This document shows, piece after piece, positions 1 through 5,624 of a stretch of DNA of 5,624 nucleotides. The notes under the pieces are model-generated. The model made no database searches and was not told the DNA's origin. It was given only the letters and a program-made list of their open reading frames with translations. A program made the position numbers and the translations under genes. The stretch is from Chloroflexota bacterium. GTDB lineage: Bacteria; Chloroflexota; Limnocylindria; Limnocylindrales; CSP1-4. The stretch spans positions 1 to 5,624 of the forward strand of contig DAIERN010000105.1 of the NCBI GenBank assembly GCA_027346765.1, in the 5' to 3' direction. The first letter of the stretch is position 1. Every line of letters begins with the position of its first letter.

Positions 1-1715
1 ATGTCGGTCGGGTCGGAATAGAACGAATCGCTCGTGGGGTCGTAGCGGGCGACGGTGCCGACCGGCACCCGGTGGTCGAAGAAGTACGCGGCCATCTGGT
101 CGGCCAGCCAGCCTGAGCCGCCACCGTTGTGGCGCATGTCCAGGATGACGCTGCCGACGCCGTTGTCCTTGAGGTATTTGATGGCACGCTCCCAGAGCTG
201 GATGGTCAGCACCTGGTTGTCGAAGAAGCTGTTGATCTGGATGTACCCGATCGCCGGATTGGTCGGCAGCACCGCGAATTCGACCGGCAGCGCGAAGTCG
301 GGCTGACCGTAGAAGGTCGAGGAGTGACTGAACGAGTCGCGCTCCTGGACCACGGCAACACTGGCGGTCTGCTGGGCTTCGCCGCTGTTGCGCCAGGTGA
401 TCTCGACGCTGCCCTTCGCGAGCTGGAAACGGAGCGCGTAGCGCGCCTGCTGGAGCTGCCTGTCCTGCTGGGTTGAGAAGGGCGAGCCCCAGGGCACGGT
501 GGCATCAACCTTGGCCTGCGTCGTCTGGCCGTCGATCGCGAAGACCTCTGCGCCGAACTTGATGCCGGCGGTCTCCGCCGGCCCGCCCGGCGTGACGTAG
601 TCGACGATGAACTTGCCATCGTCGGTCTTGGTCATCGAGAAGCCCACGCCGCCGGCGATGTCGTTGGCGAAGTCGTTGTTCAGCAGCGATTGATCGAAGC
701 CCACGTGGGTATCGGGGATCGACCACAGGAAGTCGCGCAACGCGAGGGCGTAGGCGTGCGGATCGTGGGCCGACTCGGCCGCGACGAAAGCGGGCCTGAA
801 CTGCGCTGCCTCAGCGTCCCAATCGATGTGCTTCAGATCCGTCCACGCGTACTCGTGGCGGAACTTGTCGAGCATCGAGTCGAACGCCCGGGGGTAGGTC
901 TGATCCGAGAAATCGTCGAGCGCCGCCGACGCCGGCTCGATCAGGTCGATGTTCGGGTTCGCTTCGCGCGAGATCGTGAACGGGGTCTGGTCCATGTCGA
1001 TGACCGACCAGCCCTGGGCGAGCGCCATGAGCGGGTCGTCGTCGGTAAACAGCTTCTTGTCGTCGCCGAAGCCGCTTGGGAACTGTTCGGTCGCGTCCGG
1101 CGCATAGACCAGGTACTTGCCGCCAGTGACCTCGAGGTACGAGTCGGCCGCGTCGCTCACCCGAGTTGACGCGTAGGCGGTCGACCAGCCGCCGCCAGCC
1201 TGGTCGCGCAGCTCGAGATAGGGATCGCCCCACGTGTTTGTCCAGTACGCGACCGCAAAGACCTGCACGCCCTGGTCGGTCTGGCCATCGTGGTCGACGT
1301 CATGGAGCGAGCCATTGGGGTGAGCGGGCAGGGTCAGCGCGTAGTCGAACGGCGAGGTGAAGAAGTCGGTCGTGATCTGGCCGATGACCTGCGACGCCTC
1401 GCTGATCTCGAAGTTGCGGTCGCGCGTCACGAATCCGCCCTGGTCCTCGAGGATGATCTCCGGCTCGGCGACGCCCTGGGTGAAGAAGGTGTTCGAATAG
1501 TTGACCTGGCCTGTGACGACGGTGGGCTGATCGCCGGTGATTGGCGCGGTGGGGTTGGGCGACGAGCTCGCGCTGGACGAGCCACTTGAGACAGGGGTCG
1601 GGTTCGCGCTCGCGCTCCCGCTTGCGCCGGGCGTGGCCGTGGGATTGGGCGTGGCATTGGTGCACGCGGCCGCCAGAAGCAGCGCGGCAAAGACGGGTGA
1701 CGTTCGTTTCAGCAC
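1..1715 (-). CDS. S41 family peptidase lipoprotein with PDZ domain (C-terminus beyond window)
   Basis: The frame is open from a GTG at 1715 to the left edge (571 residues seen), so the C-terminus is missing. Residues 1-18 form a lipoprotein signal: K3/R4, a hydrophobic stretch, then AAAC with Cys18 as the lipidation site (Ala rather than Leu at -3 is slightly atypical). Residues 19-65 are a Ser/Thr/Pro/Ala linker. Residues 66-270 form an N-terminal domain I do not recognise, with a calcium-loop-like DVDHDGQTD at 139-147. The protease region has the DTH motif (335-337), a PDZ domain from about 350 (GGVGF at 355-359, then PGGPAETAGI), IGYIQINSFF from 489, and the S41 signature DMRHNGGG at 526-533. 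The family's catalytic Ser/Lys normally follow this signature and fall outside the window. It is probably an anchored extracytoplasmic endopeptidase with unknown substrate. No in-frame ATG or GTG lies close upstream of 1715, and the ribosome-binding site is weak. It is divergent from manC. Confidence 0.9.
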   Translation of the reverse strand, partial: MLKRTSPVFAALLLAAACTNATPNPTATPGASGSASANPTPVSSGSSSASSSPNPTAPITGDQPTVVTGQVNYSNTFFTQGVAEPEIILEDQGGFVTRDRNFEISEASQVIGQITTDFFTSPFDYALTLPAHPNGSLHDVDHDGQTDQGVQVFAVAYWTNTWGDPYLELRDQAGGGWSTAYASTRVSDAADSYLEVTGGKYLVYAPDATEQFPSGFGDDKKLFTDDDPLMALAQGWSVIDMDQTPFTISREANPNIDLIEPASAALDDFSDQTYPRAFDSMLDKFRHEYAWTDLKHIDWDAEAAQFRPAFVAAESAHDPHAYALALRDFLWSIPDTHVGFDQSLLNNDFANDIAGGVGFSMTKTDDGKFIVDYVTPGGPAETAGIKFGAEVFAIDGQTTQAKVDATVPWGSPFSTQQDRQLQQARYALRFQLAKGSVEITWRNSGEAQQTASVAVVQERDSFSHSSTFYGQPDFALPVEFAVLPTNPAIGYIQINSFFDNQVLTIQLWERAIKYLKDNGVGSVILDMRHNGGGSGWLADQMAAYFFDHRVPVGTVARYDPTSDSFYSDPTD

Positions 1716-1772
1716 GGCTCGTATGGTGTCACACGGCGGATGCCGGAGCCCGCGCCCATAGAATTCGCCCAG
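1716..1772. promoter_or_regulatory. Divergent intergenic region between the S41 peptidase gene and manC
   Basis: These 57 bases must hold the promoters for both divergent genes, unless elements lie inside the coding regions. On the plus strand, TAGAAT at 1759-1764 fits the TANNNT -10 pattern. It ends 8 nt before the manC ATG at 1773, so transcription would begin at or next to the start codon and give a leaderless mRNA. Consistent with this, there is no Shine-Dalgarno sequence before 1773. I see no convincing -35 element, and no clear -10 for the minus-strand gene. The assignment is inferred from pattern and spacing only. Confidence 0.4.
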
Positions 1773-2864
1773 ATGTACGCAGTTATCCTCGCCGGCGGTG
1801 GCGGCACGCGGCTCTGGCCGCTGAGCGATCCGTCGCACCCCAAGCCGTTCCTGCCGCTGTTCGACGACGGCAGCCTGCTCCAGAAAACGGTCCACCGACT
1901 GACCGCCGGTGCCGAGCTCGCGCTCTCTGCCGCTGACCTGACCGTGGTCACCGACCAGCGCTACGACGGCCTGGTCCGCTCGCAGCTGCCGTCGGTCGCG
2001 ATTTTGTCCGAGCCGCTTGGTCGGAACACCGCCGCGGCGATTGCGTACGCAGCTCTGGCCATTGATCGGCCGCAAGACGAGGTGATGGTGGTTTTGCCAG
2101 CCGACCACCTGGTGGCGGACGAGGCCGGCTTCCGAGCTGTCGTGTCGGCAGCAAGCGGCTTGGCCCTGGGGGCGTTCGGCATCGATTCGCCGATCGTCAC
2201 ACTGGGTGCCCGGCCGACCAGTCCATCGACCCAATACGGATACCTAATGCCCGATCGGTCGCGCGGCACATCAGGCGACTTGACGGCTTATCCACTCGAA
2301 CGGTTCGAGGAGAAGCCGAATGCCGCGCGTGCCGGGGAGCTGTTGGAAACGGCCGGGGTGGCCTGGAACGCCGGCATTTTCATGGCCCGCCGGCGCGCGT
2401 TTCGCGACGCGCTCACGGCGCACGCGCCCGAGCTCATGGCGGTGCTGAGCGGGGCGGTTTCGAGCGGGGGCGATCTCGCTGCGGCGTATGAGAGGGTGAC
2501 GCCCATCTCGATCGATTACGCGGTGATGGAGTCGGCGGCCGCAGCAGGGCAAGTGGTGATGGCCGCCATGGATGTCGGCTGGTCGGACGTTGGCACATGG
2601 GCCGCCCTGCTCGATGCGATTGTCGGCGGCTACCACGGCGCCGCGCGGGTCGTTCCGTCGGACGAGAGTGTGACGCTGGCGGTCGACGACTTGGCCGTGG
2701 TGAGTGACGCCGGCGACGGGTTATGGCTCGCCACTGGCCCCCAAGAGTTGCAGTGGACCAAGCCCATGGGACTGCTGCCTGGGGCGCGGCGGCATGCCGA
2801 GCTCGTCGAGGCGCTCCTCACACGGGTGAACTTGAGCCGGGAACCCGCAGAGGTGAACACGTGA
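1773..2864 (+). CDS. manC: Mannose-1-phosphate guanylyltransferase (GDP-mannose pyrophosphorylase)
   Basis: A 363-residue cytosolic nucleotidyltransferase that would convert mannose-1-phosphate and GTP to GDP-mannose and pyrophosphate, supplying mannosyl groups for glycans. The N-terminus carries the nucleotide-binding loop LAGGGGTRLWPLS (6-18; Arg13), followed by HPKPFLPL (22-29; Lys24). Further family motifs are E80 with GRNTA (83-87), PADH (109-112), EKP (180-182), WNAG (198-201), SIDYAVME (246-253) and DVGWSDVGTW (267-276). The length fits the short monofunctional form; the C-terminal phosphomannose isomerase domain of ManC/AlgA-type enzymes is absent. ATG 1773 is preferred because family members begin immediately before YAVILAGG. 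The in-frame ATG at 1740 would add 11 unconserved residues (MPEPAPIEFAQ). The 3' end overlaps the mutase-like gene by 4 nt, so the two are translationally coupled. Other hexose-1-P nucleotidyltransferases are less likely given WNAG and SIDYAVME. Confidence 0.93.
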   Translation: MYAVILAGGGGTRLWPLSDPSHPKPFLPLFDDGSLLQKTVHRLTAGAELALSAADLTVVTDQRYDGLVRSQLPSVAILSEPLGRNTAAAIAYAALAIDRPQDEVMVVLPADHLVADEAGFRAVVSAASGLALGAFGIDSPIVTLGARPTSPSTQYGYLMPDRSRGTSGDLTAYPLERFEEKPNAARAGELLETAGVAWNAGIFMARRRAFRDALTAHAPELMAVLSGAVSSGGDLAAAYERVTPISIDYAVMESAAAAGQVVMAAMDVGWSDVGTWAALLDAIVGGYHGAARVVPSDESVTLAVDDLAVVSDAGDGLWLATGPQELQWTKPMGLLPGARRHAELVEALLTRVNLSREPAEVNT

Positions 2865-3946
2865 CCGTCTCGCAGCCACCCATCGTCTTTGGCACCGACG
2901 GCTGGCGCGCCCGCATCGGCGAGGACTACACGTACGAGAACGTCCGCCGCTGTGCCCAGGGCGTGGCGGAATGGGCCAAGTCAGCCGGCACCAGTGAGAA
3001 GGGCGTGGTCATCGCCTACGACCGGCGCTTTGCGAGCGAGTTTTTTGCCCAGGCCGCGGCGGAAGTGCTGCTTGCCTACGACATCCCGGTCGCGATGTCC
3101 CAGACGGCAGTGCCCACCCAGATGACCTCCTACGAGGTGGTCGCGCGCGGCGCCGCCTGCGGAATCATGATCACCGCGTCGCACAACCCGTACCCGGACA
3201 ACGGCTTCAAGGTGAAGTCGCCCAGCGGCGCCGCGGCCAGCCCGGACATGCTCGCCGTGTTCGAGAAGACGATCCGCGACAACGCGGGCACGCTCCCACC
3301 CACGCGCAGCTACGCCGAGGCGCTCGCCGCGGCCGCCGGCGCGCTCGCGCTGGCGGCCGTCACGACCCACCCCGGCCCGCTGTGGACGACCGTGCTCGCC
3401 ATCGTCGTGGGCGGGAGCGCGGCCGGCCTGGTGCACCTTGGCAAGGCGAGCGCCCGGCTCGGCTCGTCCACCCTCTCGCTCGGGATCGCCAACCCGCTCC
3501 TCAGCGTGGTCGAGGACCTCGCCTCCGGGGCGCTGGCGATCCTCGCGGTTCTCGTGCCGGTGCTGGCGCTGCTGCTGCTCGCGCTGCTGCTGTGGCCGCT
3601 CGACGTGGGCATCCGCCGCGTCAGCGTTTCGCGCGGCGACCTTGCCCTGGCGCGCGCGTGGACCGGTGCGCGCTGGCGGGCATGGCGCGGACCGGCGCGG
3701 CGTACCGAGCAGGTGGGCGAGATGCTCGCGGCCAAGGGCCGCGCCGGTGGCGCCGCTTCCCGCGCCGCGCTGCTCCGGCGCACGGAAGAGACACCGACTG
3801 AGCCGACTCGGCCGACTCCACCCGCCCCGACTCCACCGCCGCCACCAACGCCTGCCCCGGCCGCAACACCGCCAACCGACGAACCCGCGTCGCCAGACAC
3901 CATCGCTCGCCTGCGTGAGGCCAAAGAGCGCCGTCGCGGCGGCTAG
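2861..3946 (+). CDS. Chimeric ORF: phosphomannomutase domain I fused to C-terminal half of a DUF4126 membrane protein
   Basis: A 361-residue ORF starting at GTG 2861 inside the manC stop (GTGA overlap), with a good Shine-Dalgarno AGAGGTG 5 nt upstream. Residues 8-150 are alpha-D-phosphohexomutase domain I: FGTDGWR (10-16), YDRR (53-56), and the active-site loop TASHNP (105-110; phosphoserine Ser107), then NGFKVKSPSG. After an Ala-rich stretch (residues 152-166) the sequence changes to a DUF4126-like membrane region: HPGPLW (170-175), HLGKA (192-196), LGIANPLLSVVED (207-219), with hydrophobic segments near 174-193 and 223-247. A basic region follows, then a Pro/Thr-rich tail (308-345) and a charged end. 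Mutase domains II-IV, including the Mg-binding DGD loop, sugar-specificity loop and phosphate-binding domain, are missing, as is the N-terminal half of DUF4126. Mutase activity is therefore not expected. I infer a deletion fusion, real or assembly-made; a designed natural fusion is unlikely. Confidence 0.85.
   Translation: MTVSQPPIVFGTDGWRARIGEDYTYENVRRCAQGVAEWAKSAGTSEKGVVIAYDRRFASEFFAQAAAEVLLAYDIPVAMSQTAVPTQMTSYEVVARGAACGIMITASHNPYPDNGFKVKSPSGAAASPDMLAVFEKTIRDNAGTLPPTRSYAEALAAAAGALALAAVTTHPGPLWTTVLAIVVGGSAAGLVHLGKASARLGSSTLSLGIANPLLSVVEDLASGALAILAVLVPVLALLLLALLLWPLDVGIRRVSVSRGDLALARAWTGARWRAWRGPARRTEQVGEMLAAKGRAGGAASRAALLRRTEETPTEPTRPTPPAPTPPPPPTPAPAATPPTDEPASPDTIARLREAKERRRGG
3308..3355 (+). 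other. Probable fusion junction between phosphomannomutase and DUF4126 coding sequence
   Basis: Up to about residue 150 (SY, nt 3308-3313) the protein reads as a phosphohexomutase. By residue 168 (THPGP, from nt 3362) it reads as DUF4126. The transition is a low-complexity Ala/Leu stretch. The octamer GCGCTCGC occurs twice here, at 3320-3327 and 3341-3348, exactly 21 bp (7 codons) apart. Its presence suggests a GC-rich homology-mediated join. The breakpoint cannot be fixed more finely without intact homologues to align. Confidence 0.55.
3788..3890 (+). repeat. Low-complexity CCGACT/CCACC-rich tract encoding a Pro/Thr-rich tail
   Basis: The hexamer CCGACT occurs four times within about 40 bases, followed by CCACC-type runs. 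Translated in the chimeric ORF, this gives a PT/TPP-rich, probably disordered segment between the basic post-membrane region and a charged C-terminus (IARLREAKERRRGG). Such tails are common on membrane proteins in high-GC bacteria. No function can be assigned. Confidence 0.6.
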
Positions 3947-3974
3947 CCCGGTGCGGGGCGACAATCAGCCCGCG

Positions 3975-4439
3975 ATGCGGAGAGGCCTGTTCGTCGGGGT
4001 GTTGCTGCTGATGACAGTCGGTGGCTGTTACGGCGACACCGGTCCCGGGCCCACGCCGGGCACGATGGACGACGTCATCGGCGCGATCGTGCTTCAGGGC
4101 ATCACCGTGCAACACCTCACCAGCGGCGACGCCGGCTGCTCGGTCGCGTCGCTGCACGAGAACGCGGTCCATATGACGCTCGTGATCGGGGCGCAGAGCG
4201 CGTCACACGAGGTCTACTTCTTCAACTGGAAGAACCAGGCCAAGTACGACGCGGCGGCTGCTGATTTCGCGGCGTGCATGTCAGAGTTCAAGGCGAGCAA
4301 CCCGGGCGCGTCGGTCACGCGGCTCGACGCCTATCCGTGGCGCGCGTACGGCCCAAGCTGGACCCCAGAGCTCTACACGAAGCTCGTCAATGCCCTGACC
4401 TCGGTCGACGGCCAGGTGAGGGCGACGCCGACGCCATAG
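3975..4439 (+). CDS. Small hypothetical lipoprotein
   Basis: A 154-residue protein I cannot assign to a named family. Residues 1-18 are a classic lipoprotein signal: MRRG, a hydrophobic core (LFVGVLLLM), and lipobox VGGC with Cys18 lipidated. A short Gly/Pro/Thr spacer (GPGPTPGT) leads into a compact alpha/beta-looking domain of about 125 residues. Only two cysteines remain after processing, Cys55 (DAGCS) and Cys101 (AACMS), which could form a disulfide outside the membrane. A PWRAYGPSW segment lies near the C-terminus, and the protein ends in TPTP. ATG 3975 is chosen because it gives an ideal signal peptide. The frame is open far upstream, but that stretch is the shadow of the preceding gene. 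It lies 28 nt after the chimeric ORF with no strong Shine-Dalgarno. GACAAT at 3960-3965 could be a -10 for a near-leaderless transcript, or it may be read through from upstream. Confidence 0.8.
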   Translation: MRRGLFVGVLLLMTVGGCYGDTGPGPTPGTMDDVIGAIVLQGITVQHLTSGDAGCSVASLHENAVHMTLVIGAQSASHEVYFFNWKNQAKYDAAAADFAACMSEFKASNPGASVTRLDAYPWRAYGPSWTPELYTKLVNALTSVDGQVRATPTP

Positions 4440-4442
4440 TCA

Positions 4443-4463
4443 GTGGCCCAGTAGGCCACGTTT
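4443..4463. terminator. Small hairpin between convergent genes, possible terminator
   Basis: GTGGCC (4443-4448) and GGCCAC (4454-4459) form a perfect 6-bp GC-rich stem with a 5-nt loop (CAGTA), followed on the plus strand by GTTT. It sits 4 nt after the lipoprotein stop and 9 nt from the stop of the convergent iron-permease-family gene, where a shared terminator is expected. The T tract is very short, so intrinsic termination would be weak. Confidence 0.4.
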
Positions 4464-4467
4464 CAGG

Positions 4468-4878
4468 TTATCCAGCCAGATCCGGCTGATTGGTATCGCC
4501 TTCGCCACGCTCCAGGCGCAAGCGCGCCTCATGGGCGAGCGCCTCGTAACGGGCGCGCAATTTCTCCAGCTGCTGCTCGGTCATCTCCTCCAGATCCAGC
4601 GTCGCGTTGTGCGCGCCCAGCTGGACGCGAATGAGTTCGTCGAGCTTGATTTGCAGCGCCGCCGTGTCGCGGTTCTGAGTGTTCTGGATCAGGAACACCA
4701 TCAGGAAGGTGGCAATGGTGGTGCCGGTGTTGATCACCAGCTGCCAGGTATCGGAGAAGCCAAATATCGGCCCTGTCAGCGCCCAGACGACAATGATTGC
4801 GAAGGCCAGAATGAAAGCACTTGGATGACCGGCCGCACGTGACGTCTGCTTGGCGATGCGGTTGAAGAGCTCGTCCAC
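4468..4878 (-). CDS. Low-affinity iron permease family (PF04120-like) membrane protein
   Basis: A 136-residue inner-membrane protein. A short amphipathic N-terminus (DELFNRIAKQTSRAAGHP) precedes TM1 (about 20-41, with WALTGPIFGF) and TM2 (about 45-65). Between and across them runs the strongly conserved signature SDTWQLVINTGTT (42-54), then FLMVFLIQNTQNRDT (58-72) and KLDELI (78-83). The rest (85-130) is charged, Glu/Leu/Arg-rich and probably helical or coiled-coil, facing the cytoplasm. The family takes its name from yeast Fet4. The bacterial members are much shorter, and iron transport by them is not established, so the name is a family label. The GTG start at 4878 follows a strong Shine-Dalgarno (AAGAGGTG) and gives the expected family N-terminus. 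No iron-related neighbours or Fur box are visible. Confidence 0.88.
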   Translation of the reverse strand: MDELFNRIAKQTSRAAGHPSAFILAFAIIVVWALTGPIFGFSDTWQLVINTGTTIATFLMVFLIQNTQNRDTAALQIKLDELIRVQLGAHNATLDLEEMTEQQLEKLRARYEALAHEARLRLERGEGDTNQPDLAG

Positions 4879-4890
4879 GGAACACCTCTT

Positions 4891-4947
4891 GGTTGAGCAT
4901 TGGCGCAGGCCCGACCAGAGTAGGCCGGGTTGCGCCAGTCGGTTGAG
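4891..4947. repeat. Imperfect inverted repeat flanked by 7-bp direct repeats in the intergenic gap
   Basis: TGGCGCA (4901-4907) and TGCGCCA (4931-4937) are perfect 7-bp inverted repeats. Inside them CCCG and CGGG can extend the stem around a loop. GGTTGAG occurs on both sides, at 4891-4897 and 4941-4947. The structure fills most of the 77-bp gap between the toxin stop and the iron-permease-family start. It may be a weak terminator for the toxin operon or an operator for the downstream gene. There is no T tract on the minus strand, so intrinsic termination is doubtful. Confidence 0.45.
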
Positions 4948-4955
4948 GGGTGTGA

Positions 4956-5348
4956 TCAGGCTGGCGAGACGACAGGCAACCCGTACAGGCGGGCGGCTTC
5001 GATCATGCGATGGTCGTATGTGACGAGCGCCTCGAGATCCGGACCTAGAAGGCTCGCCGTTGCCAAGTGAATTGCATCGAGCGTCCGCAGTGAATCCGGA
5101 GCGATCTCCCCGGCTCGACCGAGGACCTCGTCGTCAACCTCGCGCAAGTTGATCCTGGCCAGGATTGCCATGGCGTCGCCCACTCGCTCGCGATCGCCGC
5201 GACGGGCCGCACGCATCAATTCCGTACGTAGCAATGCCGATGATGCCTGGCGCGACCCTTTGCCCAGATAAGCCCGCAGGGCGGACGACTCGATTTCACT
5301 CAACAGGAGCTTTGCTGCGGCTGAGGCGTCGAGATAAAGCGCCGCCAC
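4956..5348 (-). CDS. vapC: PIN-domain ribonuclease toxin, VapC family
   Basis: A 130-residue single PIN domain, the usual VapC length. The four acidic residues that bind Mg/Mn in this RNase family are recognisable: Asp7 in YLDASA, Glu43 in RTEL, Asp91 in LDAIHLATA and Asp112 in TYDHRM. The set is complete, so an active endoribonuclease is expected, probably cutting tRNA or rRNA; the target cannot be read from the sequence. The GTG start overlaps the antitoxin stop by one base (TAGTG), with TGAGGA about 9 nt upstream as the ribosome-binding site, so translation is coupled to the antitoxin. In such modules the antitoxin-toxin complex usually represses its own promoter, which would lie outside the window. 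Confidence 0.92.
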   Translation of the reverse strand: MAALYLDASAAAKLLLSEIESSALRAYLGKGSRQASSALLRTELMRAARRGDRERVGDAMAILARINLREVDDEVLGRAGEIAPDSLRTLDAIHLATASLLGPDLEALVTYDHRMIEAARLYGLPVVSPA

Positions 5349-5624
5349 TAGATGGTGTCCTCACGCAACTCGTCAAGGATCTGTTGAGTAGAGGGGGATC
5401 CGGGCGGTAGCGGCTTTGGGGGTGGCAGGTCTTCCAGGCGGCCGATCGCCCGTGTGGCCTTGCCTTCTGCGATCCAGCGATCCAAGACACTCATGGGTCG
5501 GGGCAGAGGCGTGAGCTGCGCCACCAGACGACCGCGGTCAGTGACCTCGATCACCTCGCCCTTCTCGTGATAGCCGAGGAAGAGGCGATCTTTTAGCGGA
5601 CTGACGCCTGGTTGGTTGCTGCCG
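5348..5624 (-). CDS. Phd/YefM-type antitoxin partnered with the PIN toxin (N-terminus beyond window)
   Basis: The frame is open from the right edge to the TAG at 5348-5350 (about 91 residues seen). A GTG at 5554 would give a 68-residue form, but the conserved part starts upstream of it: GVSPLKDRL, a short spacer, then GEVIEVTDRGRLVAQL. This is the end of the Phd/YefM DNA-binding/dimerisation fold (compare the family pattern LKDRLSEYLRRV.aGE.I.VTDRGRPVA.L). The true start is therefore beyond 5624. The C-terminal part (LPPPKPLPPGSPSTQQILDELREDTI) is the proline-rich, then helical, toxin-neutralising tail typical of antitoxins paired with VapC. The LFLGYHEK segment between LKDRL and GEVI is less typical of the family. 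Confidence 0.83.
   Translation of the reverse strand, partial: GSNQPGVSPLKDRLFLGYHEKGEVIEVTDRGRLVAQLTPLPRPMSVLDRWIAEGKATRAIGRLEDLPPPKPLPPGSPSTQQILDELREDTI

Noticed and set aside
129..476. Plus-strand frame of 115 residues, and other frames of both strands across 55-1690
   Set aside because: All overlap the S41 peptidase, whose motifs and length in the third minus frame are decisive.
1740..1772. Alternative manC start at ATG 1740
   Set aside because: It adds 11 unconserved residues, and the family N-terminus begins at the Met of MYAVILAGG. It would also disable the TAGAAT promoter candidate.
3310..3924. Minus-strand Ser/Ala/Gly-rich frame of 204 residues
   Set aside because: Low-complexity antisense of the DUF4126 part and Pro-rich tail, with no recognisable motif.
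2861..3946. Calling the chimera a frameshift pseudogene
   Set aside because: There is no frameshift or internal stop. Both halves are in one frame, and the missing parts require a deletion rather than a reading-frame error.
2981..3964. Long open frame on the minus strand (327 residues)
   Set aside because: It lies opposite the chimeric ORF and encodes an Arg/Gly/Ala/His-rich product with no domain, typical of antisense frames in GC-rich DNA. The plus strand has clear conserved motifs.
3438..3974. Upstream extension of the small lipoprotein frame
   Set aside because: The extension is an Arg/Pro/Ser-rich shadow of the DUF4126 coding region. Starting at 3975 gives a perfect lipoprotein signal peptide.
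5348..5554. 68-residue antitoxin starting at GTG 5554
   Set aside because: That start cuts into the conserved GEVIEVTDRG motif; the frame stays open to the window edge with family-like sequence upstream.

Overview
This is a GC-rich (clearly above 60%), densely packed bacterial segment with short intergenic gaps and frequent GTG starts. The gene types suggest a soil or freshwater Chloroflexota lineage (Limnocylindria/Ellin6529-like) or a related actinobacterial-style high-GC genome. These types are an S41 lipoprotein with a Ser/Thr/Pro linker, a short ManC of the HPKPFLPL type, DUF4126, and small orphan lipoproteins. This placement is an inference from protein style, not a search result. I see no rRNA, tRNA, CRISPR array or IS element. 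No gap without a gene exceeds 80 bases.

Layout. (1) 1-1715, minus: a long, edge-truncated secreted lipoprotein with PDZ and S41 (C-terminal-processing-type) peptidase domains, starting at a GTG. (2) After a 57-bp divergent gap, 1773-2864, plus: mannose-1-phosphate guanylyltransferase (ManC). (3) 2861-3946, plus, overlapping manC by 4 nt (GTGA): an in-frame chimera. It begins as a phosphomannomutase/phosphoglucomutase, with domain I and the TASHNP catalytic serine, then changes around residues 150-165 into the C-terminal half of a DUF4126 membrane protein with a proline-rich tail. (4) 3975-4439, plus: a small orphan lipoprotein. (5) 4468-4878, minus: a two-TM protein of the low-affinity iron permease (PF04120) family, convergent with (4) across a small hairpin. 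(6) 4956-5348 and 5348-5624, minus: a PIN-domain (VapC-like) toxin and its Phd/YefM-type antitoxin, overlapping by 1 nt. The antitoxin runs off the right edge.

How they work together. manC and the following mutase would normally form a GDP-mannose pair: mannose-6-P to mannose-1-P by ManB, then to GDP-mannose by ManC. Here the mutase has lost domains II-IV, including the Mg-binding and sugar-specificity loops, and is welded to half of an unrelated membrane protein. This is the most notable feature of the window. It is best explained by a deletion joining two co-directional genes, either real in the genome or created during assembly. The toxin-antitoxin pair, the iron-permease-family gene and the peptidase look like independent units.
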